From Rhodanobacteraceae bacterium (GTDB lineage: Bacteria; Pseudomonadota; Gammaproteobacteria; Xanthomonadales; Ahniellaceae): 64,000 nt of DNA. Below are positions 27,071-36,108 of the stretch, one piece after another (positions within the stretch are counted from its first letter, which is position 1; every line of letters begins with the position of its first letter). Below the pieces are notes generated by a model. That model saw only the letters and a program-made list of their open reading frames with translations, made no database searches and had not been told where the DNA came from. The stretch lies in contig JADJFT010000003.1 in assembly GCA_016708465.1 (NCBI GenBank), forward strand, positions 281,811 through 345,810, read 5' to 3'. A program made the translations under genes and the position numbers.

Positions 27071-27450
27071 CAGGCGCCGGCGGCAGTAAGAAACAGTGCC
27101 ACAGTGCAGCCGAATGCCGCCGCCCAGGCGAGGCTACGCTGCCAATGCAGATCGGCAAGATAGAGACCACCGTAGATCAGTCGCAGCACGATGAAGGCGA
27201 TTGCGAGTTGGTCGACGCGATCGGCGGGTGCGCCCAGTTGATGCGCGATGATCACAGCGGCCGCGAACGGTGGGAACGCCTCGAAGCTGTTCGTGTGCGC
27301 CCAGTGCGCGCGTTGCCGAAAGCCGCTGAGGCGAGCCTGAAACTCCGGCACCTTGCGGTTGTTGTAGCCGTCGCCAGAAAATTTTGCGATCCCGGTAAAC
27401 AGCAAGGGCATGAGTGCGGCAGCAAGGACGCACCAATAGGCGATGGGCAT
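27070..27450 (-). CDS. MAPEG family membrane protein
   Basis: The 126-residue product has four hydrophobic helices and the MAPEG pattern: an N-terminal helix, then NNRKVPEFQARLSGFRQRAHWAHTNSFEAFPPFAAAV, in which the NxxE and RAxxAHxNxxExF motif is diagnostic. Bacterial members of this family (related to microsomal glutathione transferases) mostly have unknown substrates. It stands alone, convergent to the phasin gene. Confidence 0.85.
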   Translation of the reverse strand: MPIAYWCVLAAALMPLLFTGIAKFSGDGYNNRKVPEFQARLSGFRQRAHWAHTNSFEAFPPFAAAVIIAHQLGAPADRVDQLAIAFIVLRLIYGGLYLADLHWQRSLAWAAAFGCTVALFLTAAGA

Positions 27451-27533
27451 GGCGTTCTCCGAACAGGTTGGTGGGCGGGTGCGCAGTCTCGCACTTGTGA
27501 GACACTTCGGTGCGACATCGCATCAGGTACAAC

Positions 27534-29213
27534 ATGCTCGAATTGTTTGTCGAAGCCGGTCCGCAATCCGGCCAGCGGTTTGCGCTCGTCGCGAGTACCG
27601 TGCTCGGTCGTGGCCAATTCGCCGATTTGGTGATCGCCGATCTGGCGGTGTCGCGGCGGCATGCCCAGATCGAGCCCGAAGGTGTGGTCTGGCTGCTGCG
27701 TGACCTCGAAAGCGCCAATGGCACGCGTCATAACGGCAAGGTCCTGTTGGCACCGGTCCGTCTCGACGATGGCGATGCCGTCGAACTCGGGCAGACGCGG
27801 TTGCGCGTGCGCGTGGCAGATCGTGGCGAGACCACGGCCGCGCCGCCACCGCTGCCGTTGCCGTTGGCTGCGCACGAGCCGCCGGAAGTGACGATGATGG
27901 AGTCCGATGTCAGTCTGCCGGTACCGCGGGGCGTCTACGAAACATCGCCACCCGGGGATCTCAAGGCGTTCGCACCCGGCAGCGAGCGACGCCAACAGGT
28001 TGTGCAGCGGCTTCAGTTCTTTCAACGCATGGCCGAGTTGATGGCCATTGCCGGTGTAATGCAGCATCAAATGCGCGATGCGTTTGCGGTGTTGGCCGAC
28101 GTGTTTCCGCTCTGCAGTCGCTTTGCGCTGGTGGTTCGTGATACGCCGCATCGACCGTGGCGGGTGCTGGCGCAGCGGGTGTCGGCGGGCGACGAACTGG
28201 ATCTCGGTATCGTGCAGGCGCTTGCGAATGCCGCGCAAGGTTCAAATCGTGTGGTGATTGCCGGTGCTGACTCCGCGCCTGCACCAATCGCCGATGCGCT
28301 CATGCCGCGTATGCCGGCGGCAGCAGCGGCAGTCATACTGGCGAATGCCGGTAGCCAACTCGGGGTGCTGTATCTCGATGCGCCCGAGGATGTCGATGCC
28401 TTGAGCGCGCGCGATGCCGACTTTCTGCTCAGCTGCGCGGGTCAGTTCGGCGCCTTGTTCGCGACCCATCGCCAAGCCGAGAGCGGACGCCTCGTGCATG
28501 CTGATGAATTCGAGCTGACGCGGCGCGTCCAGCGCCGCTTCCTGCCGCTGGCGACACCACGCTTTGACGGTTACGAAATCGCCGATAGCTATAGCGCGGC
28601 ACGCATCGTCGGCGGCGATTTATTCGACTTCCTGACGCTGGTCGATGGGCGTTCGCTGATCTTTATCGGCGATGTCTCTGGCAAGGGTTTCCCGGCGGCG
28701 CTGTTAATGGCACGCATCGGTGCACACTTGCGGGCGGTGGCGACGCGCGCGCGCAACGCCGCCGAAGTGCTGCGTTTGCTCGACGCGCAGATTCGTCCGG
28801 AGCTCGACAGCGGCATGTTCATGACTGCGATCGCGGCGGTGCTCGATGTCGCTCGCGGCAGTGTCGATATCGCGAGTGCCGGGCATCCGATGCCGTTGTT
28901 GCGTCGTACCGACGCCAGCATCGAGGTATTGCCACTGGTTGCGGCGCCGGCCTTGGGCGTAGGCAGTGGTAGTTTTTACGAATCGCGTGTCGACCTTGCG
29001 CGCGGCGATGGTTTGCTGTTTTACACCGATGGCCTGGATGAAGCGCGTAACGCCGCCGACGAACCCTTCGGACTGGCGCGCGTCAAATCGTTGCTAGTGG
29101 CGACGCGTTCTGCGGGGCAGGCGATCGAGACCTTGACCAGCGCTGTCGAAGCACACTACGGCGACATCGAACCGTTCGATGATCTAGCGCTGATCGCGCT
29201 CTGGCGGCGCTGA
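27534..29213 (+). CDS. FHA-GAF-PP2C (SpoIIE/RsbU-type) serine phosphatase
   Basis: The 559-residue protein has an FHA domain at about residues 1-95 (LGRGQFADLVIADLAVSRRHAQIE, SANGTRHNG). FHA domains bind phosphothreonine. A Pro-rich linker and a GAF-like region follow (about 170-325), then a SpoIIE/PP2C domain (about 335-559) with ARIVGGDLFDFLTL, IFIGDVSGKGFPAALLMA, SAGHPMPLL and FYTDGLDEARN, the metal-binding Asp motifs of RsbU-type phosphatases. The likely substrate is a phosphorylated STAS protein, and one is encoded directly downstream on the other strand. The ATG at 27534 gives an intact FHA start. It ends flush against the convergent STAS gene. Confidence 0.87.
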   Translation: MLELFVEAGPQSGQRFALVASTVLGRGQFADLVIADLAVSRRHAQIEPEGVVWLLRDLESANGTRHNGKVLLAPVRLDDGDAVELGQTRLRVRVADRGETTAAPPPLPLPLAAHEPPEVTMMESDVSLPVPRGVYETSPPGDLKAFAPGSERRQQVVQRLQFFQRMAELMAIAGVMQHQMRDAFAVLADVFPLCSRFALVVRDTPHRPWRVLAQRVSAGDELDLGIVQALANAAQGSNRVVIAGADSAPAPIADALMPRMPAAAAAVILANAGSQLGVLYLDAPEDVDALSARDADFLLSCAGQFGALFATHRQAESGRLVHADEFELTRRVQRRFLPLATPRFDGYEIADSYSAARIVGGDLFDFLTLVDGRSLIFIGDVSGKGFPAALLMARIGAHLRAVATRARNAAEVLRLLDAQIRPELDSGMFMTAIAAVLDVARGSVDIASAGHPMPLLRRTDASIEVLPLVAAPALGVGSGSFYESRVDLARGDGLLFYTDGLDEARNAADEPFGLARVKSLLVATRSAGQAIETLTSAVEAHYGDIEPFDDLALIALWRR

Positions 29214-29801
29214 TCAGTTGTCGCCGGGCCGGCGTTTCGCACTGCTGTCCGTCGCCGTCGTGGCCGGTGCAACGCTGACGGCTGGGCCGACCACGGTCGA
29301 ACGCTGCTGCAAGTCGTCGTGATTGACCGCGACGCCGAGCAAGTGAGCGGCGGCTTCGGTTCGGACCGTGTCGCGGGGGACATCGGCATCGCCGGAAGCC
29401 TGCTCGCGTTCAACCCCAAGCAGTTGTGCGGCGGTGTTCATCAGTGCCGCTGAAGTGTCGAGCTTGTGCGGATGCTGCTCGAGTGCGCCATGACGATTCG
29501 GGAACAGCGCGAACATCGCGGTAAAGCCGGCGATGTCGAATACCTGACGCACGCTCGCTGATAAGCCGCATAGGCGGACGCTGCCAACACCGCCATCAAG
29601 GCGCTTGGCCAACGCCAACAGCACGCGCAGGCCAGCCGAGCTGACATAAGTGACAGCGGCGAGATCAATCACGAAATGGCGGCGTCCGATGGTGCCGGCG
29701 TCATGCAGGACCAACTCCAACTCACCCGATGTCTCGGAATCCAGTCGGCCAGTCGGCGCGACGAGCAGCACTTGGCCATGGGTCTCCTGCAGAATGTTCA
29801 C
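29214..29801 (-). CDS. STAS-domain protein (anti-sigma factor antagonist-like) with a C-terminal extension
   Basis: The first 105 residues form a STAS domain: VLLVAPTGRLDSETSGELE, then FVIDLAAVTYVSSAGLRVLLAL, in which the SSAGLR serine pair is the usual phosphorylation site, then VRLCGLSASVRQVFDIAGF. Such proteins bind anti-sigma kinases and are reactivated by PP2C phosphatases. The remaining 85 residues are not STAS and carry two copies of a short motif, AAQLLGV and AAHLLGV. The gene starts with GTG inside a GTGA overlap with the upstream cyclic-nucleotide/FHA gene and converges on the PP2C phosphatase gene. No anti-sigma kinase gene is visible nearby. Confidence 0.85.
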   Translation of the reverse strand: MNILQETHGQVLLVAPTGRLDSETSGELELVLHDAGTIGRRHFVIDLAAVTYVSSAGLRVLLALAKRLDGGVGSVRLCGLSASVRQVFDIAGFTAMFALFPNRHGALEQHPHKLDTSAALMNTAAQLLGVEREQASGDADVPRDTVRTEAAAHLLGVAVNHDDLQQRSTVVGPAVSVAPATTATDSSAKRRPGDN

Positions 29802-30616
29802 TCCGAGGCTGACTCCGACGCCAGTTGCACCGTCAGATCGACGCTGCCGAAGCGCAATACGTCGTCGATGGCGAAGGTCACGGCATCGCCCGGTTTCAGG
29901 CGCTGGCCATTGTGGAATGTGCCGTTCAAGGTGCCGACTTCCTCGCGCACCCGCCAGATGCCGCGTTCATTCAGGATTTTGGCGTGTCGGCGTGACAACG
30001 AACGCTGTACATCGAGTGGCCCGAGATTGACGTCCGGTGTGGTGCCGGTCACCGGATCGGGCCGGCCGACCAGATATTCGCTCTTGTCCTTCAAAATGAA
30101 TCGCGTCTGATTACCCAGATGGACCAAGCAGAGCGGGCGATCCGCTGTTGCCGCATCCGCCGGCGACACCGCCGCTTCGGACCGTGGCGACAAGGCTCTC
30201 GGCATCGGCGTGAACTCGGCCGCCGACACGCCGGCGCGACGGGCTTCGACCGGCTGCGGAACGGTGGTTTCGCCAGTTCGCGTCTCCGCGCGGCGCACTC
30301 GCCCGGCCAGCTTACGCATGATGCGCACCGCGATCTCGACATTGCCGGCGATGACGCCTGGGAAGGCGGCGCGGTCAATACGCAGCAACTTCGTTGGCGC
30401 GCGCGCAATCGCGCTGGCGAAGCGCGGTTGGTCTTCGAGGATCGCCATTTCTCCGAAAAAATCACCTGGACCAAGCGTTGCCAACGGCTCGCTGCCGCGC
30501 GCTGCACGCACGATGTCGATCGCGCCAGACTCGATGATGTACATCTCGGTGCCGTCGTCACCCTCACGGAAGACGATCTGCCCTGAGGGCACCATCATGA
30601 ACATTTCTTGCGCCAT
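29798..30616 (-). CDS. Cyclic nucleotide-binding domain plus FHA domain regulator
   Basis: The 272-residue protein (from ATG 30616) begins with a Crp-type cNMP-binding domain: GQIVFREGDDGTEMYIIESGAIDIV, then GPGDFFGEMAILEDQPRFASAIA, the phosphate-binding cassette region. A linker follows, and then an FHA domain (about residues 165-265) with YLVGRPDP, SLSRRHAKILNERG and LNGTFHNGQRL. There is no DNA-binding or catalytic domain, so it is probably a scaffold or sensor. It is translationally coupled to the STAS gene by GTGA. A longer version starting at TTG 30676 is possible but less likely. Confidence 0.83.
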   Translation of the reverse strand: MAQEMFMMVPSGQIVFREGDDGTEMYIIESGAIDIVRAARGSEPLATLGPGDFFGEMAILEDQPRFASAIARAPTKLLRIDRAAFPGVIAGNVEIAVRIMRKLAGRVRRAETRTGETTVPQPVEARRAGVSAAEFTPMPRALSPRSEAAVSPADAATADRPLCLVHLGNQTRFILKDKSEYLVGRPDPVTGTTPDVNLGPLDVQRSLSRRHAKILNERGIWRVREEVGTLNGTFHNGQRLKPGDAVTFAIDDVLRFGSVDLTVQLASESASE

Positions 30617-30735
30617 GGATCGTGGCTCTGGTTGATTGGAGAGTGGATTATGCGGAGTCGTGACAACGCGTGACAATGGCCAGATCGCGCTAGGCTAGCG
30701 CGAAGCCGCCCGCGAGGCGTGTCGCCGGACTCAAC

Positions 30736-31682
30736 ATGTCGCGTCTATTCAGTCTGCTCGGGTGCTGGTTGTGTATGGCGGCGGCGCAAGCGCAGGTCGT
30801 GCGGCTGCCCGACACCGCCTGTGCCGAGCTTGGTGCGCAAGGGGACGGGTTCGAGGAGTCGGCGCCGAGTTGGCCGTCTGATGGCGTCGGCGGTGTCGTC
30901 GGTAGCGGCGGTGGCGTCGTGGCCGTGCCCGGATTCGAGTCCAACCCGGCGTACGCACACCGCGAGTACTTCTGGTTCGTTCCGGCATTGTCGACGCCCA
31001 CGGCGATGCCGGTGGTCGTATTGCTGCATGGCACCGCCGGCTCACCGGCGAATGCCCGCAATGAAGCACGAACCATACGCGACCTTTGGATCGGCGCGGC
31101 GCAGCGGCATGGATTCGCGGTCGTCTCGCCGGTCGCCGGCGGCAGTCACGGCAGTTGGATCGCGCCCTCCACGCCGGGTGCGGCGCCGACCGATTACGAT
31201 GTGATCGCGGCGGTGCGGAGTGACCTTGAATCACATTTCAATATCGAGCGCGCACGCCGCTACCTCTGGGGTTTTCCGCTGGCGGACACGTCGCGCTTGA
31301 TCTCGTGCTCAATCCGCTGCATCCGGGCTGCAGGCGCCGGCAAGTCGCGGCGGTGGCAGTGAATGCGGGGGTGCTCGCCGGTCTGGCCTGCAACGGCGTC
31401 AGCGAATACGGCTGCAACACTGCGTTGCAGGACGCATTTCCGCGCCTGCCGGTGCAGGTTCTGGTCGGCGATGTGGACCCGTTGCGGACCTACGCCGAGG
31501 GCGATTCGGTGCGATTCTCGACGCGCGGCTGGGTTGCAAGCCAAAGTTTTCGCTATTTGGAGTTTACCGGTGGGCATTGGGTCGAACTCACCCATCCGGA
31601 CCTGCAATGGGACTGGTTCTGCCAGTTTGCGCGCCGGCTCGACCCGATCGAGCGTTTTCGCCTGCGCCCGGCGCTCCCCTGA
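30736..31682 (+). pseudogene. Secreted alpha/beta hydrolase, frameshifted at the nucleophile motif
   Basis: The first frame encodes a signal peptide (MSRLFSLLGCWLCMAAAQAQ) and an esterase-like fold (PVVVLLHGTAGSPANARNEA) up to RRYLWGF at about residue 181. The next codons are out of frame. Adding one base in GGTTTTCCGCT (31273-31277) restores GFSAGGHVALDLVLNPLHPG, the GxSxGG nucleophile elbow, and the second frame then runs to 31682 with VLVGDVDP and GGHWVELTHPDL (acidic and His regions). The whole would be about 315 residues. It is either a disrupted gene or a one-base consensus error in a TTTT run. Confidence 0.72.
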
Positions 31683-31734
31683 ACGGATGTCGCCGATGGG
31701 TTCATCCAGTCGCTCGCGTGACGCCTATTCTGCC

Positions 31735-31764
31735 TTGCACGCGCTAGCGTTTGCCGGCTAAAAT
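31735..31764 (+). promoter_or_regulatory. Candidate promoter of the ATP synthase operon
   Basis: TTGCAC and TAAAAT are separated by 18 bp, with the -10 box 65 bases upstream of the atpI ATG. This is the best promoter-like pair in the gap 31683-31829. Confidence 0.5.
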
Positions 31765-31829
31765 CGTCGCGCTTTGTCGGCGCCTTGTTGCGTCGCCTTT
31801 TCCCGCAGATCCGCTACGAGTGCACGGCC

Positions 31830-32198
31830 ATGAGCACGCAACTTGCACAGGGCCGCGCCCTTGTCCCGCGGATCGCGATAGCGGAAGTGCTGTCGGTGTC
31901 GTTCGCGGCCCTGGGGTTTGCATTCGTCTCGGCACAATATGCAGGGGCAGTGCTTGTGGGCGGCGCGCTGGTGGTAATCGGTACCTTGCTGTTCGGCTGG
32001 CGCATGTTCGCTGCGGGCGTCGGGTCTCCGGGAACCGCGCTTACCTCGATGCTGGTCGGCAAAGCCCTGCAATGGATCGCGCTGGCGCTGGGACTGTTCT
32101 TGGTCATCGGCGTCTGGCACTGGCCCGTCGTTCCCGTGGTGTCTGGCGTTATCGCCGCCCAAGTGGGCTTCTGGATCGGAACTGGATTAGTTCATTGA
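31830..32198 (+). CDS. atpI: ATP synthase accessory protein I
   Basis: The 122-residue product has four hydrophobic helices and the position typical of AtpI, the first gene of the atp operon, which assists c-ring assembly. Its sequence (AEVLSVSFAALGFAFVSAQYAGAVLVGGAL) fits the poorly conserved AtpI family. I take the ATG at 31830; the frame extends upstream to 31785 without support. It is ten bases from atpB. Confidence 0.8.
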   Translation: MSTQLAQGRALVPRIAIAEVLSVSFAALGFAFVSAQYAGAVLVGGALVVIGTLLFGWRMFAAGVGSPGTALTSMLVGKALQWIALALGLFLVIGVWHWPVVPVVSGVIAAQVGFWIGTGLVH

Positions 32199-32208
32199 GC
32201 CCCAAATC

Positions 32209-33048
32209 ATGTCGGAACACGCCGAAAAACTGACGCCCACCGAATACATCCAGCACCATCTGGGGCATTTCGCACGAGACCTGACGCCGCAAGTCTCGAA
32301 AGACGGCTTCATGACGATCCACGCCGACACCATGGTGATGTCGTTCGTGCTCGGTTTGGTGATGTGTCTCGGTTTCTGGTTGGCAACGCGCAAGGCGACG
32401 TCGGGTGTGCCCGGCCGCTGGCAGGCGTTCGTCGAAATCGTGCTCGAGTTCATCGACGGTCAGGCTAAAGATGCCTATCACGGCACCAGCAAGTTGGTGA
32501 CGCCGATCGCGATCACATTGTTCTGCTGGATCTTGTTGATGAACGCGATGGATTTCATTCCGATCGATTTCATCGCCAAGATCGCCGGCTTTGTCGGTGC
32601 CACGTTCTTCGGAATGGACCCGCATCAAGTGCATTGGCGTCCGGTGCCGACGGCAGACGTCAACGCCACGCTGGCGATGTCGATCACGGTATTTTTCCTG
32701 ATGATTTTCTTTGCGCTGCGCGCCAAGGGCATTGGCGGCTTCGTGCATGAAATGTTCACGGCGCCGTTCGGCAAGTGGATGTTTCCGGCCAATATTTTGC
32801 TCAACATCGTCGAGTTGCTGTCGAAGCCGGTGTCGCTGGCAATGCGACTGTTCGGCAACATGTACGGCGGTGAGATCGTGTTCCTGTTGATCTGGGTGCT
32901 GGGCAGCGTCAGCGTCTTCGGCGCGCTCGCGGCATCGGTCCTTGGCTTGGCTTGGGGACTATTCCACATCCTGATCGTCGTCCTTCAGGCGTTCATTTTC
33001 ATGATGCTCTCGATCGTGTACCTGAGCCTGATGGAAGAGCATCACTGA
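32209..33048 (+). CDS. atpB: F1Fo ATP synthase subunit a
   Basis: Subunit a forms the proton half-channels against the c ring in the inner membrane. The 279-residue protein has five to six helices and the conserved ELLSKPVSLAMRLFGNMYGGEIVFLLIW segment with the essential Arg. The C-terminal VLQAFIFMMLSIVYLSLMEEHH is also typical. It lies between atpI and atpE in the standard order. Confidence 0.97.
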   Translation: MSEHAEKLTPTEYIQHHLGHFARDLTPQVSKDGFMTIHADTMVMSFVLGLVMCLGFWLATRKATSGVPGRWQAFVEIVLEFIDGQAKDAYHGTSKLVTPIAITLFCWILLMNAMDFIPIDFIAKIAGFVGATFFGMDPHQVHWRPVPTADVNATLAMSITVFFLMIFFALRAKGIGGFVHEMFTAPFGKWMFPANILLNIVELLSKPVSLAMRLFGNMYGGEIVFLLIWVLGSVSVFGALAASVLGLAWGLFHILIVVLQAFIFMMLSIVYLSLMEEHH

Positions 33049-33100
33049 GTTCTGCTTCACCCTTTCCTTTTTTCATCAATTCCGTAGACGGAGATACACC

Positions 33101-33379
33101 ATGGACGTTCAAGCCCTCATCGCCACCATCAACGCGTCGACCGCCATCGCGATCGGCATCATGGCTGGCCTCGCCGCGCTCGGCGCCGGTATCGGTATGG
33201 GCCTGATGGCCGGTAAGTTCCTGGAATCGGCGGCACGTCAGCCGGAACTGATCCCGGTGCTGCAGGTGCGTATGTTCATCACCGCCGGACTGATCGACGC
33301 GGCGTTCATCATCACGCTTGCCGTCGCGCTGATGTTCGCGTTTGCGAATCCGCTCGTTTCCGCCATTAGCGGCGGCTGA
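33101..33379 (+). CDS. atpE: F1Fo ATP synthase subunit c
   Basis: This 92-residue hairpin of two helices forms the rotating ring. The first helix has the Gly-rich packing motif (GLAALGAGIGMGLMAGKFLESAARQPEL) and the second carries the proton-binding acidic residue in AGLIDAAFIITLAVALMF, here Asp. The GLID context is the H+-type. An A/G-rich site, GGAGATACACC, precedes the ATG. Confidence 0.97.
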   Translation: MDVQALIATINASTAIAIGIMAGLAALGAGIGMGLMAGKFLESAARQPELIPVLQVRMFITAGLIDAAFIITLAVALMFAFANPLVSAISGG

Positions 33380-33474
33380 TCGGGACCGATGCGCGGCTTC
33401 GGTCGCGCATCACCCGGGTTCGATCGTGCGGCGGGTTTCTCCGTCGCCGAAGTCCACAAGCGGAGCATTACGCC

Positions 33475-33945
33475 ATGAACATCAACCTGACGCTGTTCGC
33501 GCAGGCGCTCATGTTCGCCGGTTTCATCTGGGTCATTGCGACCAAGATCTGGCCGCCGCTCTTGAACGCCATCGAAGAACGCCAGAAGAAGATCGCCGAC
33601 GGTCTCGCCGCCGCCGACCGTGCCAAGCAGGAACTCGCCGATGCCGACGCCCGCGTCGCCGACGAGATCCGCAAGGCGCGCGTCGACGCGACGCAGATCA
33701 CCGACAAGGCGCATCAACAGGCCGTGCAGATCGTCGACAAGGCGAAGCAGGATGCGATCGCCGAAGCGGCACGCCAGAGAGCCGCCGCGGAAGCCGAGAT
33801 TGCAAACCTATCGTCGAAGGCGAAAGAAGTGCTGCGTTCGCAAGTCGCGAACCTCGCAGTGAAGGGCGCTGAGAAGATCCTCGGCCGCGAAATCGACGGT
33901 GCACGTCATCGCGAACTGCTCGACCAGGTTGCGGGCGAGATCTGA
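33475..33945 (+). CDS. atpF: F1Fo ATP synthase subunit b
   Basis: The 156-residue stator subunit has one N-terminal helix (LTLFAQALMFAGFIWVIATKIWPPLL) and then a long charged coiled coil ending in LAVKGAEKILGREID. Length equals the E. coli protein. Two bases separate it from atpH. Confidence 0.96.
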   Translation: MNINLTLFAQALMFAGFIWVIATKIWPPLLNAIEERQKKIADGLAAADRAKQELADADARVADEIRKARVDATQITDKAHQQAVQIVDKAKQDAIAEAARQRAAAEAEIANLSSKAKEVLRSQVANLAVKGAEKILGREIDGARHRELLDQVAGEI

Positions 33946-33947
33946 CG

Positions 33948-34481
33948 ATGAGCACGCGCGAAACGCTGTCTCGTCCCTATGCCCGCGCCGCCTTCGAGCT
34001 CGCGTTGGCTGCCGGTGCCGTCGCCGACTGGTCGCAGAAGCTGGCCTTTGCGAGTGCTGTCGCTGCCGATCCGCAGGCATCGGCGCTGACCAGCAGCCCG
34101 CGCATTGCCCCCGAGCAACTGGCGACTTTGTTCGTGCCGCAAGGCGAGGCGGCGCACAGCACGTTTGCGCTGTTCATCGCCCAGTTGACCAGCAATCGCC
34201 GCGTTAGCTTGCTGCCGGAAATCGCCGCCCAGTTCGAGCAGTTGAAGCGTGAGTCGGAACATGTGCTGCGTGTGCGCGTGACGACCGCAGTGGCGCTCGA
34301 GTCGGCGCAGGCGAGCGCGATTGGTGCGGCACTGAAAAAGCGCTTTGACCGTGATATCGAGATCGACGCAAAAGTTGATCCGAGCGTGCTCGGCGGCGCC
34401 GTGATCAATGCCGCGGGACTGGTCATCGATGCCTCGGTGCGCGGTCGTCTGGAACGTCTCGCGCAAGATCTGTCGCACTAA
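33948..34481 (+). CDS. atpH: F1Fo ATP synthase subunit delta
   Basis: The 177-residue stator subunit begins with the standard SRPYARAAFELA motif and ends with the conserved GGAVINAAGLVIDASVRGRLERL. It connects subunit b to the alpha subunits. Confidence 0.96.
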   Translation: MSTRETLSRPYARAAFELALAAGAVADWSQKLAFASAVAADPQASALTSSPRIAPEQLATLFVPQGEAAHSTFALFIAQLTSNRRVSLLPEIAAQFEQLKRESEHVLRVRVTTAVALESAQASAIGAALKKRFDRDIEIDAKVDPSVLGGAVINAAGLVIDASVRGRLERLAQDLSH

Positions 34482-34548
34482 CGAATTCGAACCTGCGCAC
34501 GCCCAGCGCGCGCAGACCAAGCAAGCATTCACCCTTTCGGGAATCGTC

Positions 34549-36096
34549 ATGGCCACACAACTCAATCCCAGCGAAATCAGCGAACTGATCAAGAACCGCA
34601 TCGAGCAGTTCAAGACCGGTGCGACCGCGCGCAACGAAGGCACCATTACCTCGGTTGCCGACGGCATCGTGCGTATCCACGGTCTCGCCGACGTGATGCA
34701 GGGCGAAATGATCGAGATGCCGAACAACACCTTCGCGCTCGCATTGAATCTGGAGCGCGACTCGGTCGGTGCCGTCGTGCTGGGTAGCTACGAGCACTTG
34801 CGCGAAGGCGATGCGGTCAAGACCACCGCGCGCATCCTCGAAGTGCCGACCGGCCCGGGACTGCTCGGACGCGTCGTCGATGCACTCGGCAACCCGATTG
34901 ATGGCAAGGGCGCAATCGTTTCCGAACTCAGCGCGCCGATCGAAAAAGTCGCCCCCGGCGTGATCTGGCGCAAGTCGGTGTCGGAGCCGGTGCAGACCGG
35001 TTACAAATCGGTCGATGCGATGATTCCAATCGGACGCGGCCAGCGCGAACTGATCATCGGTGATCGCCAGACTGGCAAGACGGCGCTCGCGATCGATACG
35101 ATCATCAATCAGAAGTCGTCGGGCATTAAGTGCATCTACGTCGCGATCGGCCAGAAGAACTCGACGATTGCCAACATCGTGCGCAAGCTCGAAGAACATG
35201 GCGCGCTTGCGTACACGACCGTGGTCGCGGCCTCGGCTTCGGAATCGGCGGCGATGCAGTACATCGCGCCATATTCCGGTTGCACCATGGGCGAATACTT
35301 CCGCGATCGTGGCCAGGACGCGTTGATCATTTACGACGATCTGTCCAAGCAGGCCGTGGCCTACCGCCAGATCTCGCTGCTGCTGCGCCGTCCGCCGGGT
35401 CGTGAAGCCTATCCGGGTGACGTGTTCTATCTGCATTCCCGTCTGCTCGAACGTGCGTCGCGCGTCAGCGAGGAATACGTCGAGAAGTTCACCAATGGTG
35501 CGGTCAAGGGCAAAACCGGTTCGCTGACCGCACTGCCGATCATCGAGACCCAGGCCGGTGACGTCTCGGCCTTCGTGCCGACCAATGTGATCTCGATTAC
35601 CGACGGTCAGATCTTCCTTGAAACTGATCTGTTCAACGCCGGTATCCGTCCGGCCGTGAACGCCGGTATCTCGGTGTCGCGTGTCGGCGGCGCTGCGCAG
35701 ACCAAGATCATCAAGAAGCTGTCCGGTGGCGTGAAGCTCGCGCTCGCGCAGTACCGCGAACTGGCGGCATTCGCGCAGTTCGCATCCGACCTCGACGCGG
35801 CGACGCGTGCGCAGCTCGAACGCGGCCAACGCGTCACCGAACTGATGAAGCAGAAGCAGTACGCGCCGATGTCGATCGCCGAACTCGCGATCTCGGTCTA
35901 CGCGGCTGAGAAGGGCTATCTCGACGACGTGCCGGTCGCCAAGATCCTGTCCTACGAGACTGGCCTGCACGCCTTCATGCACAGCAATCACAGTGCGTTG
36001 ATGCAGGACATCGTCAACACCGGCAACTGGGACGACAAGATCGAAGCCGTGTTCAAGGGCGCGCTCGACGAGTTCAAGAAGACCGGTAGCTGGTAA
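34549..36096 (+). CDS. atpA: F1Fo ATP synthase subunit alpha
   Basis: The 515-residue non-catalytic nucleotide-binding subunit has Walker A GDRQTGKTA, the YDDLSKQAVAYRQISLLLRRPPGREAYPGD motif, and SVSRVGGAAQTKIIKKLSGG with the alpha arginine finger. The ATG at 34549 (MATQLNPSEISELI) is chosen by family similarity; the frame extends upstream into atpH without meaning. Confidence 0.98.
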   Translation: MATQLNPSEISELIKNRIEQFKTGATARNEGTITSVADGIVRIHGLADVMQGEMIEMPNNTFALALNLERDSVGAVVLGSYEHLREGDAVKTTARILEVPTGPGLLGRVVDALGNPIDGKGAIVSELSAPIEKVAPGVIWRKSVSEPVQTGYKSVDAMIPIGRGQRELIIGDRQTGKTALAIDTIINQKSSGIKCIYVAIGQKNSTIANIVRKLEEHGALAYTTVVAASASESAAMQYIAPYSGCTMGEYFRDRGQDALIIYDDLSKQAVAYRQISLLLRRPPGREAYPGDVFYLHSRLLERASRVSEEYVEKFTNGAVKGKTGSLTALPIIETQAGDVSAFVPTNVISITDGQIFLETDLFNAGIRPAVNAGISVSRVGGAAQTKIIKKLSGGVKLALAQYRELAAFAQFASDLDAATRAQLERGQRVTELMKQKQYAPMSIAELAISVYAAEKGYLDDVPVAKILSYETGLHAFMHSNHSALMQDIVNTGNWDDKIEAVFKGALDEFKKTGSW

Positions 36097-36108
36097 ACGG
36101 GATCAATC

